Assembly: GCF_013364235.1 (NCBI RefSeq)
Contig: NZ_CP054919.1
Span: 6,387,001 to 6,451,000, forward strand
Origin: Kitasatospora sp. NA04385
Lineage (GTDB): Bacteria; Actinomycetota; Actinomycetes; Streptomycetales; Streptomycetaceae
Reading direction: 5' to 3'
DNA length: 64,000 nt
Shown here: positions 1-8,017 of the stretch, one piece after another
Numbering within the stretch: position 1 is the first letter of the stretch
Layout: each line of letters begins with the position of its first letter
The notes under the pieces: generated by a model
The model's database searches: none
Seen by the model: the letters and a program-made list of their open reading frames with translations, nothing else
What the model was told of the DNA's origin: nothing
Program-made: the position numbers and the translations under genes

Positions 1-121
1 CGCCCGCCGCCGTCACGATCCGGCTCCTCGTGACGGCCGTCACAGGGGTGCGGGTGAAACGTGTGGTGGGGTGGGGGACGTCTGAGCTGTGGGCAGGGGA
101 CGCCCCCGCAAGGGAATCGGA

Positions 122-2161
122 GTGTTGATGGTGGCTGGTCGGTGGCGGGGGTTGCGGGTGCGGTCGAACTGCCCCCGGGCCGATCGGGAGGGTCGGCGCC
201 GCTGGGTGCCGGACTGGCGGCACCGGATCGACTACCCGCGCGACGGCCGCCGGGGCGTGCGGCGCTGGCTGCCGTCCTGGCGGCAACTGCTGCTGCTGGC
301 GGGCGGGGCGTTCGGGCTGCTGGTGGCCACGGCCGGGGTGATGTACGCGACCACGGACATCCCCACCGACCTCAACTCCTTCGCCACCCAGCAGAACAAC
401 GTCTTCTACTGGGCCGACGGCACCGAGATGGCCCGCACCGGGCTGGTCAACCGGCAGGACGTGCCGCTGGACCAGGTGCCGGACCAGGTGCAGTGGGCGG
501 TGCTGGCCGCCGAGAACGAGACCTTCTACTCGGACCCGGGCATCTCCTTCCAGGGCATCGCCCGCGCGGTCTACCGGATGGGCTCGGGCGGCGACACCCA
601 GGGCGGCTCGACCATCACCCAGCAGTACGTGAAGAACGCCTACCTGAACCAGCGTCAGGACTTCTCCCGCAAGCTCGACGAGATGTTCATCGCGCTGAAG
701 CTGGACCAGCAGGTCAGCAAGGAGGAGATCCTCGGCGGCTACCTGAACATCAGCTGGTTCGGCCGCGGCAGCTACGGCATCGAGCGCGCCGCGCAGGCGT
801 ACTACGGCAAGGACGTCTCCGAACTCGACGTCAGCGAGGGCGCGTTCCTGGCCTCGCTGCTCAAGGGCGCCTCGCTGTACGACCCGGCGACGAGCGCGGA
901 CAACCACGCCCGGGCGGTCGAGCGCTGGTCGTGGATCCTGGACCGGATGGTGAAGATCGGGAAGCTGTCGGCGGCCGACCGGGCCAAGTACACCCGGTTC
1001 CCGGAGCCCCGGCCGGTGCCTCCGCTGGTCGGGCTGAACGGCCAGACCGGCTACCTGGTCGACCTGGCCAAGAGCTACGTGCAGAGCCACGCCGACATCT
1101 CACCGGCCCGGTTCGACCTGGGCGGCTACCAGATCTACACCACCTTCGAGAAGCCCCGGGAGACCGCGCTCACCGAGGCCGTCGAGACCGCCGAGAAGGG
1201 GCTCGACCCCGAAGGCCGCCCCGCCGACCGGAACGTCCACCTGGGCGCCGCCTCGGTGGCCACCGACGGCCGCATCCTCGCGGTCTACGGCGGCCCCGAC
1301 TACCTGAAACAGGGCTTCGACAACGCCAACACGGTGAACGTGCCGGTCGGTTCGGCCTTCGCCCCGCTGGTGTACGCGGCCGGCCTGGGCCAGGGCGTCC
1401 AGCGCGAACGCGACGGCGGCCGGACGTCCGTCGGGCCCACCACCAAGTACAACGGGGACAACGGCGTCGAGCTGCAGACCCCGGAGGGCCCTTACTGGGG
1501 GCGGGACGGGAAGAAGGCCAAGACCGCCAACGACGGCGGCCGGAACTGGGGCAGCGTCTCGCTGCGGACCGCCGTCGAGCAGTCCGTCAACGGGCCGGTG
1601 CAGCAACTGGGCATGGACGTCGGCCTGGGCAACGTCCGCCGGACCGCCCTCGACCTCGGACTGCTGCCGGAGAGCATGGGCGACCTGACGCCCGCCTACA
1701 CGCTGGGCAACTCCACCCCCAGCGCGATCCGGCTCGCCGACGCGTACACCGCCTTCGACGCCGCGGGCCGGCGCACCGACCCCTACTCGGTCAGCAGCGT
1801 CAGCCAGAACGGCAGCGACGTGCCGGTGGAGAAGCCGAAGGCCGTCCAGGCCGTCACCCCCGCGGTGGCCGCCGAGGTCGACACCGCGCTGCACGGCGCG
1901 GTCAAGGACGGCGCGTCCAAGGAGGTCCGCCAGGCCGCCCCGGACGGCGCCGGGAAGACCGGCACCACCCAGGAGCGCGACGCGGGCTGGTACGTGGGCT
2001 ACCGGGGCAGCGTCACCACCGCGGTCACCCTGTTCCGGCTCGACCTGAAGACCCTGGAGCTGCTCCCGCTGGACGGCGTGGGCGGCGCCGCGCCGAACGC
2101 CCCCGACTCGGCGATCCCGGCCGGCATCTGGGCCGCCTACGCGAAGGACGCCGCGCACTGA
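122..2161 (+). CDS. Class A penicillin-binding protein with defective transpeptidase motif
   Basis: A bifunctional peptidoglycan synthase by architecture: cytoplasmic Arg-rich N-terminus, one membrane segment (LLLLAGGAFGLLVATAGV), a GT51 glycosyltransferase domain (GGSTITQQYVKN, then RKLDEMFIALKLDQQ) and a transpeptidase domain. In the transpeptidase the SxN (SVN) and KTG (KTGTT) boxes are present, but the SxxK box reads SAFA, so the catalytic lysine is replaced by alanine. In the GT51 signature the usual EDxxFxxHxG reads ENETFYSDPG. I placed the start at GTG 122 because AAGGGAA lies about 6 bases upstream; GTG 89 is the longest alternative. Inference: polymerises glycan strands but probably cannot crosslink. 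Confidence 0.9.
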   Translation: MLMVAGRWRGLRVRSNCPRADREGRRRWVPDWRHRIDYPRDGRRGVRRWLPSWRQLLLLAGGAFGLLVATAGVMYATTDIPTDLNSFATQQNNVFYWADGTEMARTGLVNRQDVPLDQVPDQVQWAVLAAENETFYSDPGISFQGIARAVYRMGSGGDTQGGSTITQQYVKNAYLNQRQDFSRKLDEMFIALKLDQQVSKEEILGGYLNISWFGRGSYGIERAAQAYYGKDVSELDVSEGAFLASLLKGASLYDPATSADNHARAVERWSWILDRMVKIGKLSAADRAKYTRFPEPRPVPPLVGLNGQTGYLVDLAKSYVQSHADISPARFDLGGYQIYTTFEKPRETALTEAVETAEKGLDPEGRPADRNVHLGAASVATDGRILAVYGGPDYLKQGFDNANTVNVPVGSAFAPLVYAAGLGQGVQRERDGGRTSVGPTTKYNGDNGVELQTPEGPYWGRDGKKAKTANDGGRNWGSVSLRTAVEQSVNGPVQQLGMDVGLGNVRRTALDLGLLPESMGDLTPAYTLGNSTPSAIRLADAYTAFDAAGRRTDPYSVSSVSQNGSDVPVEKPKAVQAVTPAVAAEVDTALHGAVKDGASKEVRQAAPDGAGKTGTTQERDAGWYVGYRGSVTTAVTLFRLDLKTLELLPLDGVGGAAPNAPDSAIPAGIWAAYAKDAAH

Positions 2162-2209
2162 CGGGCGGGGAGGGGGCGGGGCGGGGAGGGTGCGCCCGCC
2201 CCGCCCGGG

Positions 2210-3478
2210 TCACTTCAGGTAGCTCGGCCAGTCGGGCGACTGGGCCGGGTCCAGTCGGCGCAACTGGTCCAGCACCTTCGGGTCCTGGGCGTCCATCCAG
2301 TCCGCCAGCTCCTTGAACGAGACGCAGCGCACGCCGTCCTTCTTGCAGACGGTCTCCATCACGTCCTGGACGGCCTGCATGTAGATGCCGCCGTTCCAGG
2401 TCTCGAAGTGGTTCCCGATGAACAGCGGCGCCCGGCTGCCGTTGTAGACCCGTTCGAAGCCGTCCAGGTACCCCTCGCGGGTCTGCTTCTCCCACGCCGC
2501 GTACTTCTTCGGGTCGCCCTCGGTGCTGGCGCCCGACTGGTTGGCCAGGAAGTTGAAGTCCATCGACAGCACCTGGGTGCTGCCGAACGGCAGCAGTTGC
2601 AGCGGGAAGTTCCAGATGCCGTCCACCTTCGACGGCCAGACCTGGAACTCGCCCGGGGAGCTGGCGTCGTAGCGCCACCCGTAGGTCTTCGCGGCCGGCA
2701 GCAGGTTCTTCTGCCCCTCCAGGCAGGGGGCCCGGCCGCCCACCAGCTCCTTGGCGTAGTCGAACGGCAGCGGGGCCTCGGTGGAGAAGCCGGTGTTGGT
2801 CCTCCAGTGGGCGACGAACGAGTACGCCTGGTCGATCTCCTTCTTCCAGTCCTCCACGCTCCAGGTCGAGCCGCCCCCGGCGTCGCCCGCGTCGGTGCAG
2901 AAGTGGCCGTTGAAGTGGGTGCCGATCTCGTCGCCGTCCTGCCAGGCCAGCCGCAGCTGCTCCAGGGTCTCCTTGACGTGCGCGTCGGTCGGGAAGGAGA
3001 TCGCGGCGCTGCCGGGGGAGTGCTGGGGCGCCTGGTAGAGGTTCTTCTTCTCGACCGGGACGAGGTAGATGCCGCTCAGGAAGAACGTCATCGTCGCGTC
3101 GTTCGCCTCGGCCAGTTCCCGGAAGCGGGAGAACAGGTGGTCGTCGTTCTCCAGCGCGCCGTCCCAGGAGAACACCACGAACTGCGGCGGCTTCTCGCCC
3201 GGCTTCAGCTTCTCGACCTTCAACTGGTGCGGCTGCGGCCCGCTGTCCGACATCGAGCCGTCGCCCAGCACCTTCACCTTGCCGTCCCAGGCGGACGCGG
3301 AGGCCCCGGCGCCCGGCCGGGCGGCCTCGGAGGAGACCGGCCCGGTCCGGTCCGCGCCGTCGTCCAGCACCAGCGTCAGGGCGAGCGCGGTGACCGCGCA
3401 GCCGGCGAGCACCGCCAGCGACACCTTGACCGTCCGGCTCCGGCTACCGGCCCTCTCTCCGTGCCTGTGGTTCTTCAC
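2210..3478 (-). CDS. Secreted/membrane-anchored polysaccharide deacetylase-like protein
   Basis: About 422 residues with an N-terminal Arg-rich segment and a single hydrophobic stretch (VSLAVLAGCAVTALALTLVL), so it is exported or anchored. The body resembles NodB-type deacetylases: FVVFSWDGA near the start of the domain in the place of the metal-binding TFDDG motif, EIGTHFNGHF giving an HxxxH pair, and a late FIGNHFETW motif. The family removes N- or O-acyl groups from cell-wall or extracellular glycans; the substrate here is unknown. The GTG start at 3478 follows an AACGGGACA purine run. It converges on the penicillin-binding protein gene, with only 48 bases between stops. Confidence 0.72.
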   Translation of the reverse strand: MKNHRHGERAGSRSRTVKVSLAVLAGCAVTALALTLVLDDGADRTGPVSSEAARPGAGASASAWDGKVKVLGDGSMSDSGPQPHQLKVEKLKPGEKPPQFVVFSWDGALENDDHLFSRFRELAEANDATMTFFLSGIYLVPVEKKNLYQAPQHSPGSAAISFPTDAHVKETLEQLRLAWQDGDEIGTHFNGHFCTDAGDAGGGSTWSVEDWKKEIDQAYSFVAHWRTNTGFSTEAPLPFDYAKELVGGRAPCLEGQKNLLPAAKTYGWRYDASSPGEFQVWPSKVDGIWNFPLQLLPFGSTQVLSMDFNFLANQSGASTEGDPKKYAAWEKQTREGYLDGFERVYNGSRAPLFIGNHFETWNGGIYMQAVQDVMETVCKKDGVRCVSFKELADWMDAQDPKVLDQLRRLDPAQSPDWPSYLK

Positions 3479-3619
3479 TGTCCCGTTGCTTCCCGTCCCG
3501 CTCCGCCGTCCTGCCGCGCCTCTGCGGCGGCATGACCGGACATCGCACCATCCTTTTATTGGACGACGGCGGGCGGGGGGCGGTTGTCGCCGGAGGCCGA
3601 ATTCGCAGGTCACCCGGGC

Positions 3620-3770
3620 CGGTTGCGGAATCCCGGAGTCCGCGGGGGCCCGGAGCCGGTGCGGGCCGGAGCCGGTGCGGGCCGGAGCCGGAGTCGGAGC
3701 CGGTGGGCGTCGGAGCCGGAGTCGGTGGGCGTCGGAGTCCGGGCCGGAGTCGGTGCGGGCCGCGGCTCGG
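3620..3770. repeat. GC-rich low-complexity repeat block
   Basis: The gap between the deacetylase start and the SUKH-4 stop consists of degenerate copies of GGAGCCGGTGCGGGCC and GGAGTCGGTGGGCGTC. No reading frame here has a ribosome binding site or family resemblance. It looks like slippage-generated sequence, similar in flavour to 37330-37430. Confidence 0.6.
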
Positions 3771-3771
3771 A

Positions 3772-5079
3772 TCAGAACAGGCCGTGCCACATCTGCTCGA
3801 CGACGACGCTCCACCAGGCCGACTCCTTGTGGAACGCGTCCGGGTCGATCGCCGCCAACTCGCCCTGCAGGGACGCCACCACCGCCCCGGCCGCGTACGG
3901 GTCCAGCCCGGGCAGCGCGGTCCGGGCCCGCACCAGCGCCTCCAGGCTGCGCAGGAACGCCGACGGCGAGGCGTTGACGTACCGCCCGCTGCCGGTGCGC
4001 GGGTGCACCGCCCACACCGAACCCGCCCGGCCGTCGTGGTCGTTGCACTGCACGGCCACCACGCACAGCCCGTCCGAGCCGATCCGGCTCCAGCCCGCCA
4101 GGACGTCCAGCAGCTGCGGGTCCAACTCGGCGTCACCGGACGACAGGTGGGTGCGCAGATCGGCGAACAGGCCGCCCGCGGGCGGCGCCTTCGGACGGTC
4201 CGCGACGAAGAACAGCGGCACCTCGGCGGGCAGCCCCGCCCACACCAGGGTCGAACGCGCCGCCTCCGGCAGCGCGCTGGCCGCCACGTCGTCCGCGTCG
4301 TACCTGACCACCGCGCCGAACGCCTCGGCGACCCGCCGCCCCAGCGCCACGTCCCGCACCGCCGGAGCCGGCTCCACCTCGCCCGGGCGCGGCGCCGGGA
4401 CCCGGCACGGCCGCGGCGGCGGCTGCTGCCCGGCCAGCGCGGCCGTCCGCTCCGCGTGGTCGGCGAGCTTCGCGACGCCCTCGGCCCGCTCGTCCGCGAA
4501 GATCCCGTACGGGAACCCGCAGGAGAGTTCGGCGTTCGGGAACGCCTGCTCCAGCAGCGCGGCCGGGTACCCGCCCGGCAGCGACGCCGGGCGCAGGTCC
4601 GTGTGCACCGCCACCACGTTGCCCGCCGGGACGCCCAGCCGGCGCAGCTCGGCCGCCACCTGGTACTCCGCCGGCGGCAGGCCCGGCGCCGAGAGGCGGA
4701 ACAGCGACACCTCCCCGCCGGTCGCCGGGTCCACGTACGTCGCCACCGCGGTGTTCCCCGGCCCGGTCGCGGGCGGCCCCGACCGCCGCACCCGCTCGGC
4801 GTGCCGCGCCTCGTACGCCCGGGCCACCTCCTCCACCGGCACCGACGACCACACGCTCAGCTCCCCGGTCTCCCGGTCCACCACCCCGCACGCCGCCCCG
4901 ATCTCGGCCGGCGGCCGCCGCTCCCCGGTCACCGGGTCCCGCTCCGGCGGCGGGGGCGCCGCCCACACCACCCACCCCAGGGCGAACTCCCGGTGGCGCA
5001 CCTCGCGTTGCTGCTCGGCCGGCGCACCGCCGTTCAGCCAGCGGTCGGCCGTGGCGAGGGCCTGCTCCTGGGTGATCAC
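3772..5079 (-). CDS. Polymorphic-toxin immunity-type protein: YrhB/Imm35-like, dead deaminase-like and SUKH-4 domains
   Basis: 435 residues with three parts. Residues about 1-60 (QEQALATADRWL ... FALGWVVW) resemble the YrhB/Imm35 family. The middle resembles nucleic-acid deaminase toxin domains (TDLRPASLPGGYPAALLEQ), but the zinc-binding cysteines expected in a PCxLPGxYC pattern are Ala and Pro. The C-terminal about 170 residues match SUKH-4 (DGLCVVAVQ, VWAVHP, YVNASPSAFLRSL, ending SVVVEQMWHGLF). SUKH proteins neutralise toxins of polymorphic systems. The GTG start at 5079 is preceded by GGAGGAG. It diverges from the Imm49 gene. Inference: an immunity protein that reuses an inactive toxin fold. 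No toxin gene is visible nearby. Confidence 0.72.
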   Translation of the reverse strand: MITQEQALATADRWLNGGAPAEQQREVRHREFALGWVVWAAPPPPERDPVTGERRPPAEIGAACGVVDRETGELSVWSSVPVEEVARAYEARHAERVRRSGPPATGPGNTAVATYVDPATGGEVSLFRLSAPGLPPAEYQVAAELRRLGVPAGNVVAVHTDLRPASLPGGYPAALLEQAFPNAELSCGFPYGIFADERAEGVAKLADHAERTAALAGQQPPPRPCRVPAPRPGEVEPAPAVRDVALGRRVAEAFGAVVRYDADDVAASALPEAARSTLVWAGLPAEVPLFFVADRPKAPPAGGLFADLRTHLSSGDAELDPQLLDVLAGWSRIGSDGLCVVAVQCNDHDGRAGSVWAVHPRTGSGRYVNASPSAFLRSLEALVRARTALPGLDPYAAGAVVASLQGELAAIDPDAFHKESAWWSVVVEQMWHGLF

Positions 5080-5489
5080 GACGACTCCTCCATCGGGGGC
5101 TCCGGGCCCGGGGTTCCGGCCGAGACTAGCGGGAGGTTTCCCCGGAACACGAACGGGTGTCCGGTGTCGTCCGGCGAATTCCCCTTCGCGGCCTTGCCGT
5201 TGGGAATGTCCGGTGGTGCGGTGCTCCGCATCGTTCGCTGGTCGGCTGGTCGGTCGGTCGAATTCCCCGTTCCGGAGCGGAGTTCGAGGGTTCCTTGACC
5301 AATCCGATGCGATCATTTGACTGTGCGTTGAACATGGTGCAGCGTGTTCCGGCGCCGCGACCCGGCGGGGCGGGACTCCGCCGGGGCAGGGCCACGAACC
5401 GCCTCCCCGGCGCGGACGGGGAGGGCAACCGTAGACCGTGTCGCCGCGCCGCACCGGCGTCCCGACACCGAGTACAGGGGGAACCACCC
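5080..5489. other. 410-bp divergent intergenic region
   Basis: Lies between the divergent SUKH-4 and Imm49 genes, so it must hold both promoters. A 10-base direct repeat, CGAATTCCCC, occurs at 5175-5184 and 5259-5268, a possible operator pair. TTGACC (5295) and TTGACT (5318) are possible -35 boxes, but I could not pair either with a convincing -10. No small gene is evident. Confidence 0.4.
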
Positions 5490-6368
5490 ATGACCGCTGC
5501 CGAGACCGGGGTCGTGACGGTCGAGCGCCATCTCGTGCCCCGCGCCGACGCCCAGGAGTTCGCCGACGAGCTGAGCGGGCAGGTGGCCCGGCTCGTCGAC
5601 GGCCTGGAGGAGTCCGCGGAGCTGATCGACTACACCTTCAAGAGCGCGCTGCTGGCGATGCGGCTGCACTGCCTGGCCGACCCGGACGCGGGCCGGCTGG
5701 AGACCTGGACCGCCACCACCACCGCCCTGCAGGTGGGTTCGGCGCTGTTCGCGGCGACGGGTGCGGACGAGGGCCGGGTCGACTGCTTCATCGGCCACCG
5801 GGCGCGCTCGATCCCGGCGCTCGGCCCGCAGCCGTGCGCCAACCCGGACAACTGGCTGGACACGCTCTGGCTGGCCGTCATCTGCCGGGACCGGAAGCGG
5901 ATCGAGGAGCTGTGCGAGGTCCCGCCGGAGCGGCTGCGGGCGGGCGGGGCCGGGTACGACGACTTCGTCCACCGCTGGACCGACGCCCTCCGGTCGTACT
6001 GGCTGCGCGGGCCGGACCTGATCGACCGGCTGGGCCTCGCCTTCGAGGCCTCGCACCCGCAGGCCGTCCGGATCGCCCCGTTCGAACTGGTCGACCAGGT
6101 GCTGTTCCCGCCGCTGGACCTCCTCCGCCGGATCGTCGCCCGGCAGCAGGCCGAGTTCGGCCGGACCCTGGTGGCGGCCCTGGAGGCGCACCGGACGTAC
6201 TGGACCTCCGACGAGAGCTGGGCGACCGACGCCAACGGCGCCCTCCCGCTCGGCCCGCTCGCGATGGCCTGCCACGCCTTCGACGGCGACTTCCCCATCG
6301 GGGTGGAGTCCCCGTACATTCCCAAGTACCTGCTCAACCGCGAGTGGCTGGGCGAGTTCCCGACCTGA
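5490..6368 (+). CDS. Imm49 family immunity protein
   Basis: 292 residues matching the Imm49 family by pattern: N-terminal DYTFKSALLAMRLHCLADP, a central TWTATTTALQVGSALFAAT, DNWLDTLWLAVICRD and a C-terminal WTSDESWATDANGALPLGPLAMACHA with the terminal PYIPKYLL motif. Imm49 proteins are helical antidotes encoded beside polymorphic toxins, acting in the cytoplasm. The ATG at 5490 follows AGGGGGAACCACCC. It is followed by a WXG100-like gene and diverges from the SUKH-4 gene, which fits an immunity island; in Streptomyces such genes also occur as toxin-less orphans. Confidence 0.85.
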   Translation: MTAAETGVVTVERHLVPRADAQEFADELSGQVARLVDGLEESAELIDYTFKSALLAMRLHCLADPDAGRLETWTATTTALQVGSALFAATGADEGRVDCFIGHRARSIPALGPQPCANPDNWLDTLWLAVICRDRKRIEELCEVPPERLRAGGAGYDDFVHRWTDALRSYWLRGPDLIDRLGLAFEASHPQAVRIAPFELVDQVLFPPLDLLRRIVARQQAEFGRTLVAALEAHRTYWTSDESWATDANGALPLGPLAMACHAFDGDFPIGVESPYIPKYLLNREWLGEFPT

Positions 6369-6476
6369 CGGCCGGGCGGGTGCGGCCCCACCGGCGGCGG
6401 TGGGGCACAGTGGTGACGGGCCCCGCGACGGAGCGGGGCCGGTGTCGGAACGGACGAGGGACGCAGGGGAGTTCGG

Positions 6477-6854
6477 GTGTCGCAGCAGATCGTCGTCGAT
6501 GAGGGGAACCTGCGCGGGCAGGGCAAGAACCTGGAGTCGATCGGGGAGTCGTTCCAGCGGACCGTCGACCAGATGAAGTCGCGGCTGTCGGCGCTGGAGG
6601 ACAGCGACCCGCCGTGGGGGGACGACGACCTCGGCGAGAAGTTCGGCATCGTCTACGAGGGCCTGCGCGACGGCATGAAGGAGTCGATGGACTCCCTGGC
6701 CCAGCGGCTCGGCGAGGTCGGGCAGAAGCTCCAGGTGATGGCCGACAACCACGCCGCCAACGAGGCCGACACCGTGGACCGGATCAACGCCCTCGGCGAC
6801 CGGACGCAGAGCGCGGGCAGCGAGATCCAGACGATGAGCCGCCCGCAGATCTGA
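6477..6854 (+). CDS. WXG100-like small helical protein (ESX/type VII substrate family)
   Basis: 125 residues, almost entirely helical, with the WG turn in DSDPPWGDDDLG near residue 43 separating two amphipathic helices, as in WXG100 and LXG proteins. The second half (LAQRLGEVGQKLQVMADNHAANEADTV is split here only in description) looks coiled-coil. Members are exported by type VII secretion as dimers or form the N-terminus of toxins. The GTG start at 6477 follows AGGGGAG. Its place directly after Imm49 suggests the remains of a secreted toxin operon, although no toxin C-terminus follows it. Confidence 0.75.
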   Translation: MSQQIVVDEGNLRGQGKNLESIGESFQRTVDQMKSRLSALEDSDPPWGDDDLGEKFGIVYEGLRDGMKESMDSLAQRLGEVGQKLQVMADNHAANEADTVDRINALGDRTQSAGSEIQTMSRPQI

Positions 6855-6910
6855 CCCGCGCCCTCGTCGGTCGGCCCGGGCTGGTCGGCCCCGGCCGGTT
6901 GGTCGCGGTG

Positions 6911-6966
6911 GGTCGGTCACGGCCGGTCGGTCACAGCGGGTCGGTCACAGCGGGTCGGTCACGGTG
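6911..6966. repeat. Four 14-bp tandem repeats
   Basis: GGTCGGTCACAGCG and close variants occur at 6911, 6925, 6939 and 6953, exactly 14 bp apart. It sits between the convergent WXG100-like and secreted-barrel genes, so it could fold into or mark a transcription end. The unit length equals that of the larger array at 7779, but the unit sequence differs. Confidence 0.8.
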
Positions 6967-7015
6967 GGGGAGCCGCCGGTGGGCTCGGCGGCTCCCCCGG
7001 GTGGGGCGGGTGCGG

Positions 7016-7513
7016 TCAGGCGTCCCAGCCGAGTTCGTAGACCGCGGCGGCGGTGTTGGTGATGTGGACCGCGCCGGTGAGGCCCTGGTAGGCGCCGGTG
7101 CCGCCGGTGATGACGCCGTCGAACTTCTTCGGGTACTTGGCGGTCAGCGGGTTGTCGATCGGGACGACCGCCGTGAAGGTCACCTGGTCGCCGTCGGTGA
7201 AGACCAGGTCGGCGGTGCAGAAGGCGGTGACCGAGTCCGCCGTGACCACGTCCTTGGTGCACTGGTCGTACACGGTGGCGACCGTCGCGCCCGAGGCGTC
7301 CTTGGCCGTGGCGGTGCCGCCGAAGCCCGCGCCGACCGCGCTGGCCGCGCCGCCCGCCGAGTTGGTGCCGGTGAAGTCGATCGTGAGGGCGGGCGGGGCG
7401 GCCCGGTGCGCGTCGGTGGTGGCCGCACCGGCGAGCGCGGGGACACCGGCGACGACGGCGGCGGTGCCGACGGCGAGCGCGATGATCCCCTTGGTCTTGG
7501 CAGTTCGGGACAT
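7016..7513 (-). CDS. Secreted allene-oxide-cyclase/dirigent-like beta-barrel protein
   Basis: 165 residues with a clear Sec signal peptide (MSRTAKTKGIIALAVG, ending near GAATTDA). The mature part has the pattern of the allene oxide cyclase-like barrel: an IDFTGTNSAGG strand, TFTAVVPIDNP and the typical GVITGGTGAYQGLTGAVHIT motif. Bacterial members are extracellular proteins of mostly unknown function. Two cysteines (DQC, AFC) could form a disulfide. The ATG start at 7513 has GGAGGAAC upstream on the minus strand. It is a monocistronic unit by position. Confidence 0.75.
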   Translation of the reverse strand: MSRTAKTKGIIALAVGTAAVVAGVPALAGAATTDAHRAAPPALTIDFTGTNSAGGAASAVGAGFGGTATAKDASGATVATVYDQCTKDVVTADSVTAFCTADLVFTDGDQVTFTAVVPIDNPLTAKYPKKFDGVITGGTGAYQGLTGAVHITNTAAAVYELGWDA

Positions 7514-7778
7514 GGTTCCTCCAGTTCGGTCCGGGCGGGAGTGCCCGGGGGCGGGCCCACATCACCACACATCGGACACGGAGAGTGCCCAGGCATCACT
7601 CCCCGTGTCGCCCGCCCCGCGCCGCCGGACACGCCGTCACACCCCTTGCCGGACAAGGCCCCGCCCTCCGGGCCCCCGACCTGGACCGGGTCGGCGAAAA
7701 TCACCCGTTCGTATCCGCAGCGTCCGCGGTGTCGGCCGAACTGCTCAGGACGGCTTTGCCGGCGGGGCGCCGGGCTCA

Positions 7779-7982
7779 GGTCGGTGTCGGGGCACAGGTG
7801 TTGCGGCACCGATGACGCAGCACGGGTGTTGTGGCATCAATGCCAGGTCATGCGTGACGGGTCACTGATGCCGCGTCACCGGTGTCGAGACACGGATGAC
7901 GCGTCACCGATGTCGCGTCATCGATGTCGGGGCACGGATGGTGCGTCATCGATGTGCGGTCATGCATGCCGGAGCATCGGTG
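7779..7982. repeat. Strictly 14-bp-periodic array, about 15 units, palindromic core
   Basis: An 8-base core, consensus CAYCGATG (self-complementary in its best form, CATCGATG), recurs at exact 14-bp steps: 7793, 7807, 7821, 7835, 7849, 7863, 7877, 7891, 7905, 7919, 7933, 7947, 7961 and 7975, with a weaker copy at 7779. The full unit is about GTCAYCGATGTCGC. Spacing never slips although the units differ in sequence. It occupies the 504-bp gap between the FUSC gene stop (8018) and the barrel gene start (7513). The rest of that gap (7514-7778) shows no gene. The meaning is unknown: protein-binding array or decayed minisatellite. Confidence 0.9.
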
Positions 7983-8017
7983 CCCTACGGACAGGGGCGG
8001 AGCCGGAGGCAGGTAGC

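Noticed and set aside
3584..5320. Two long plus-strand frames opposite the SUKH-4 gene
   Set aside because: Both are antisense shadows with Arg/Ala/Ser-rich composition; the minus strand carries the recognised domains and a ribosome binding site.
7779..7982. CRISPR array
   Set aside because: Units are 14 bp with no separate spacers, and no cas genes are near.
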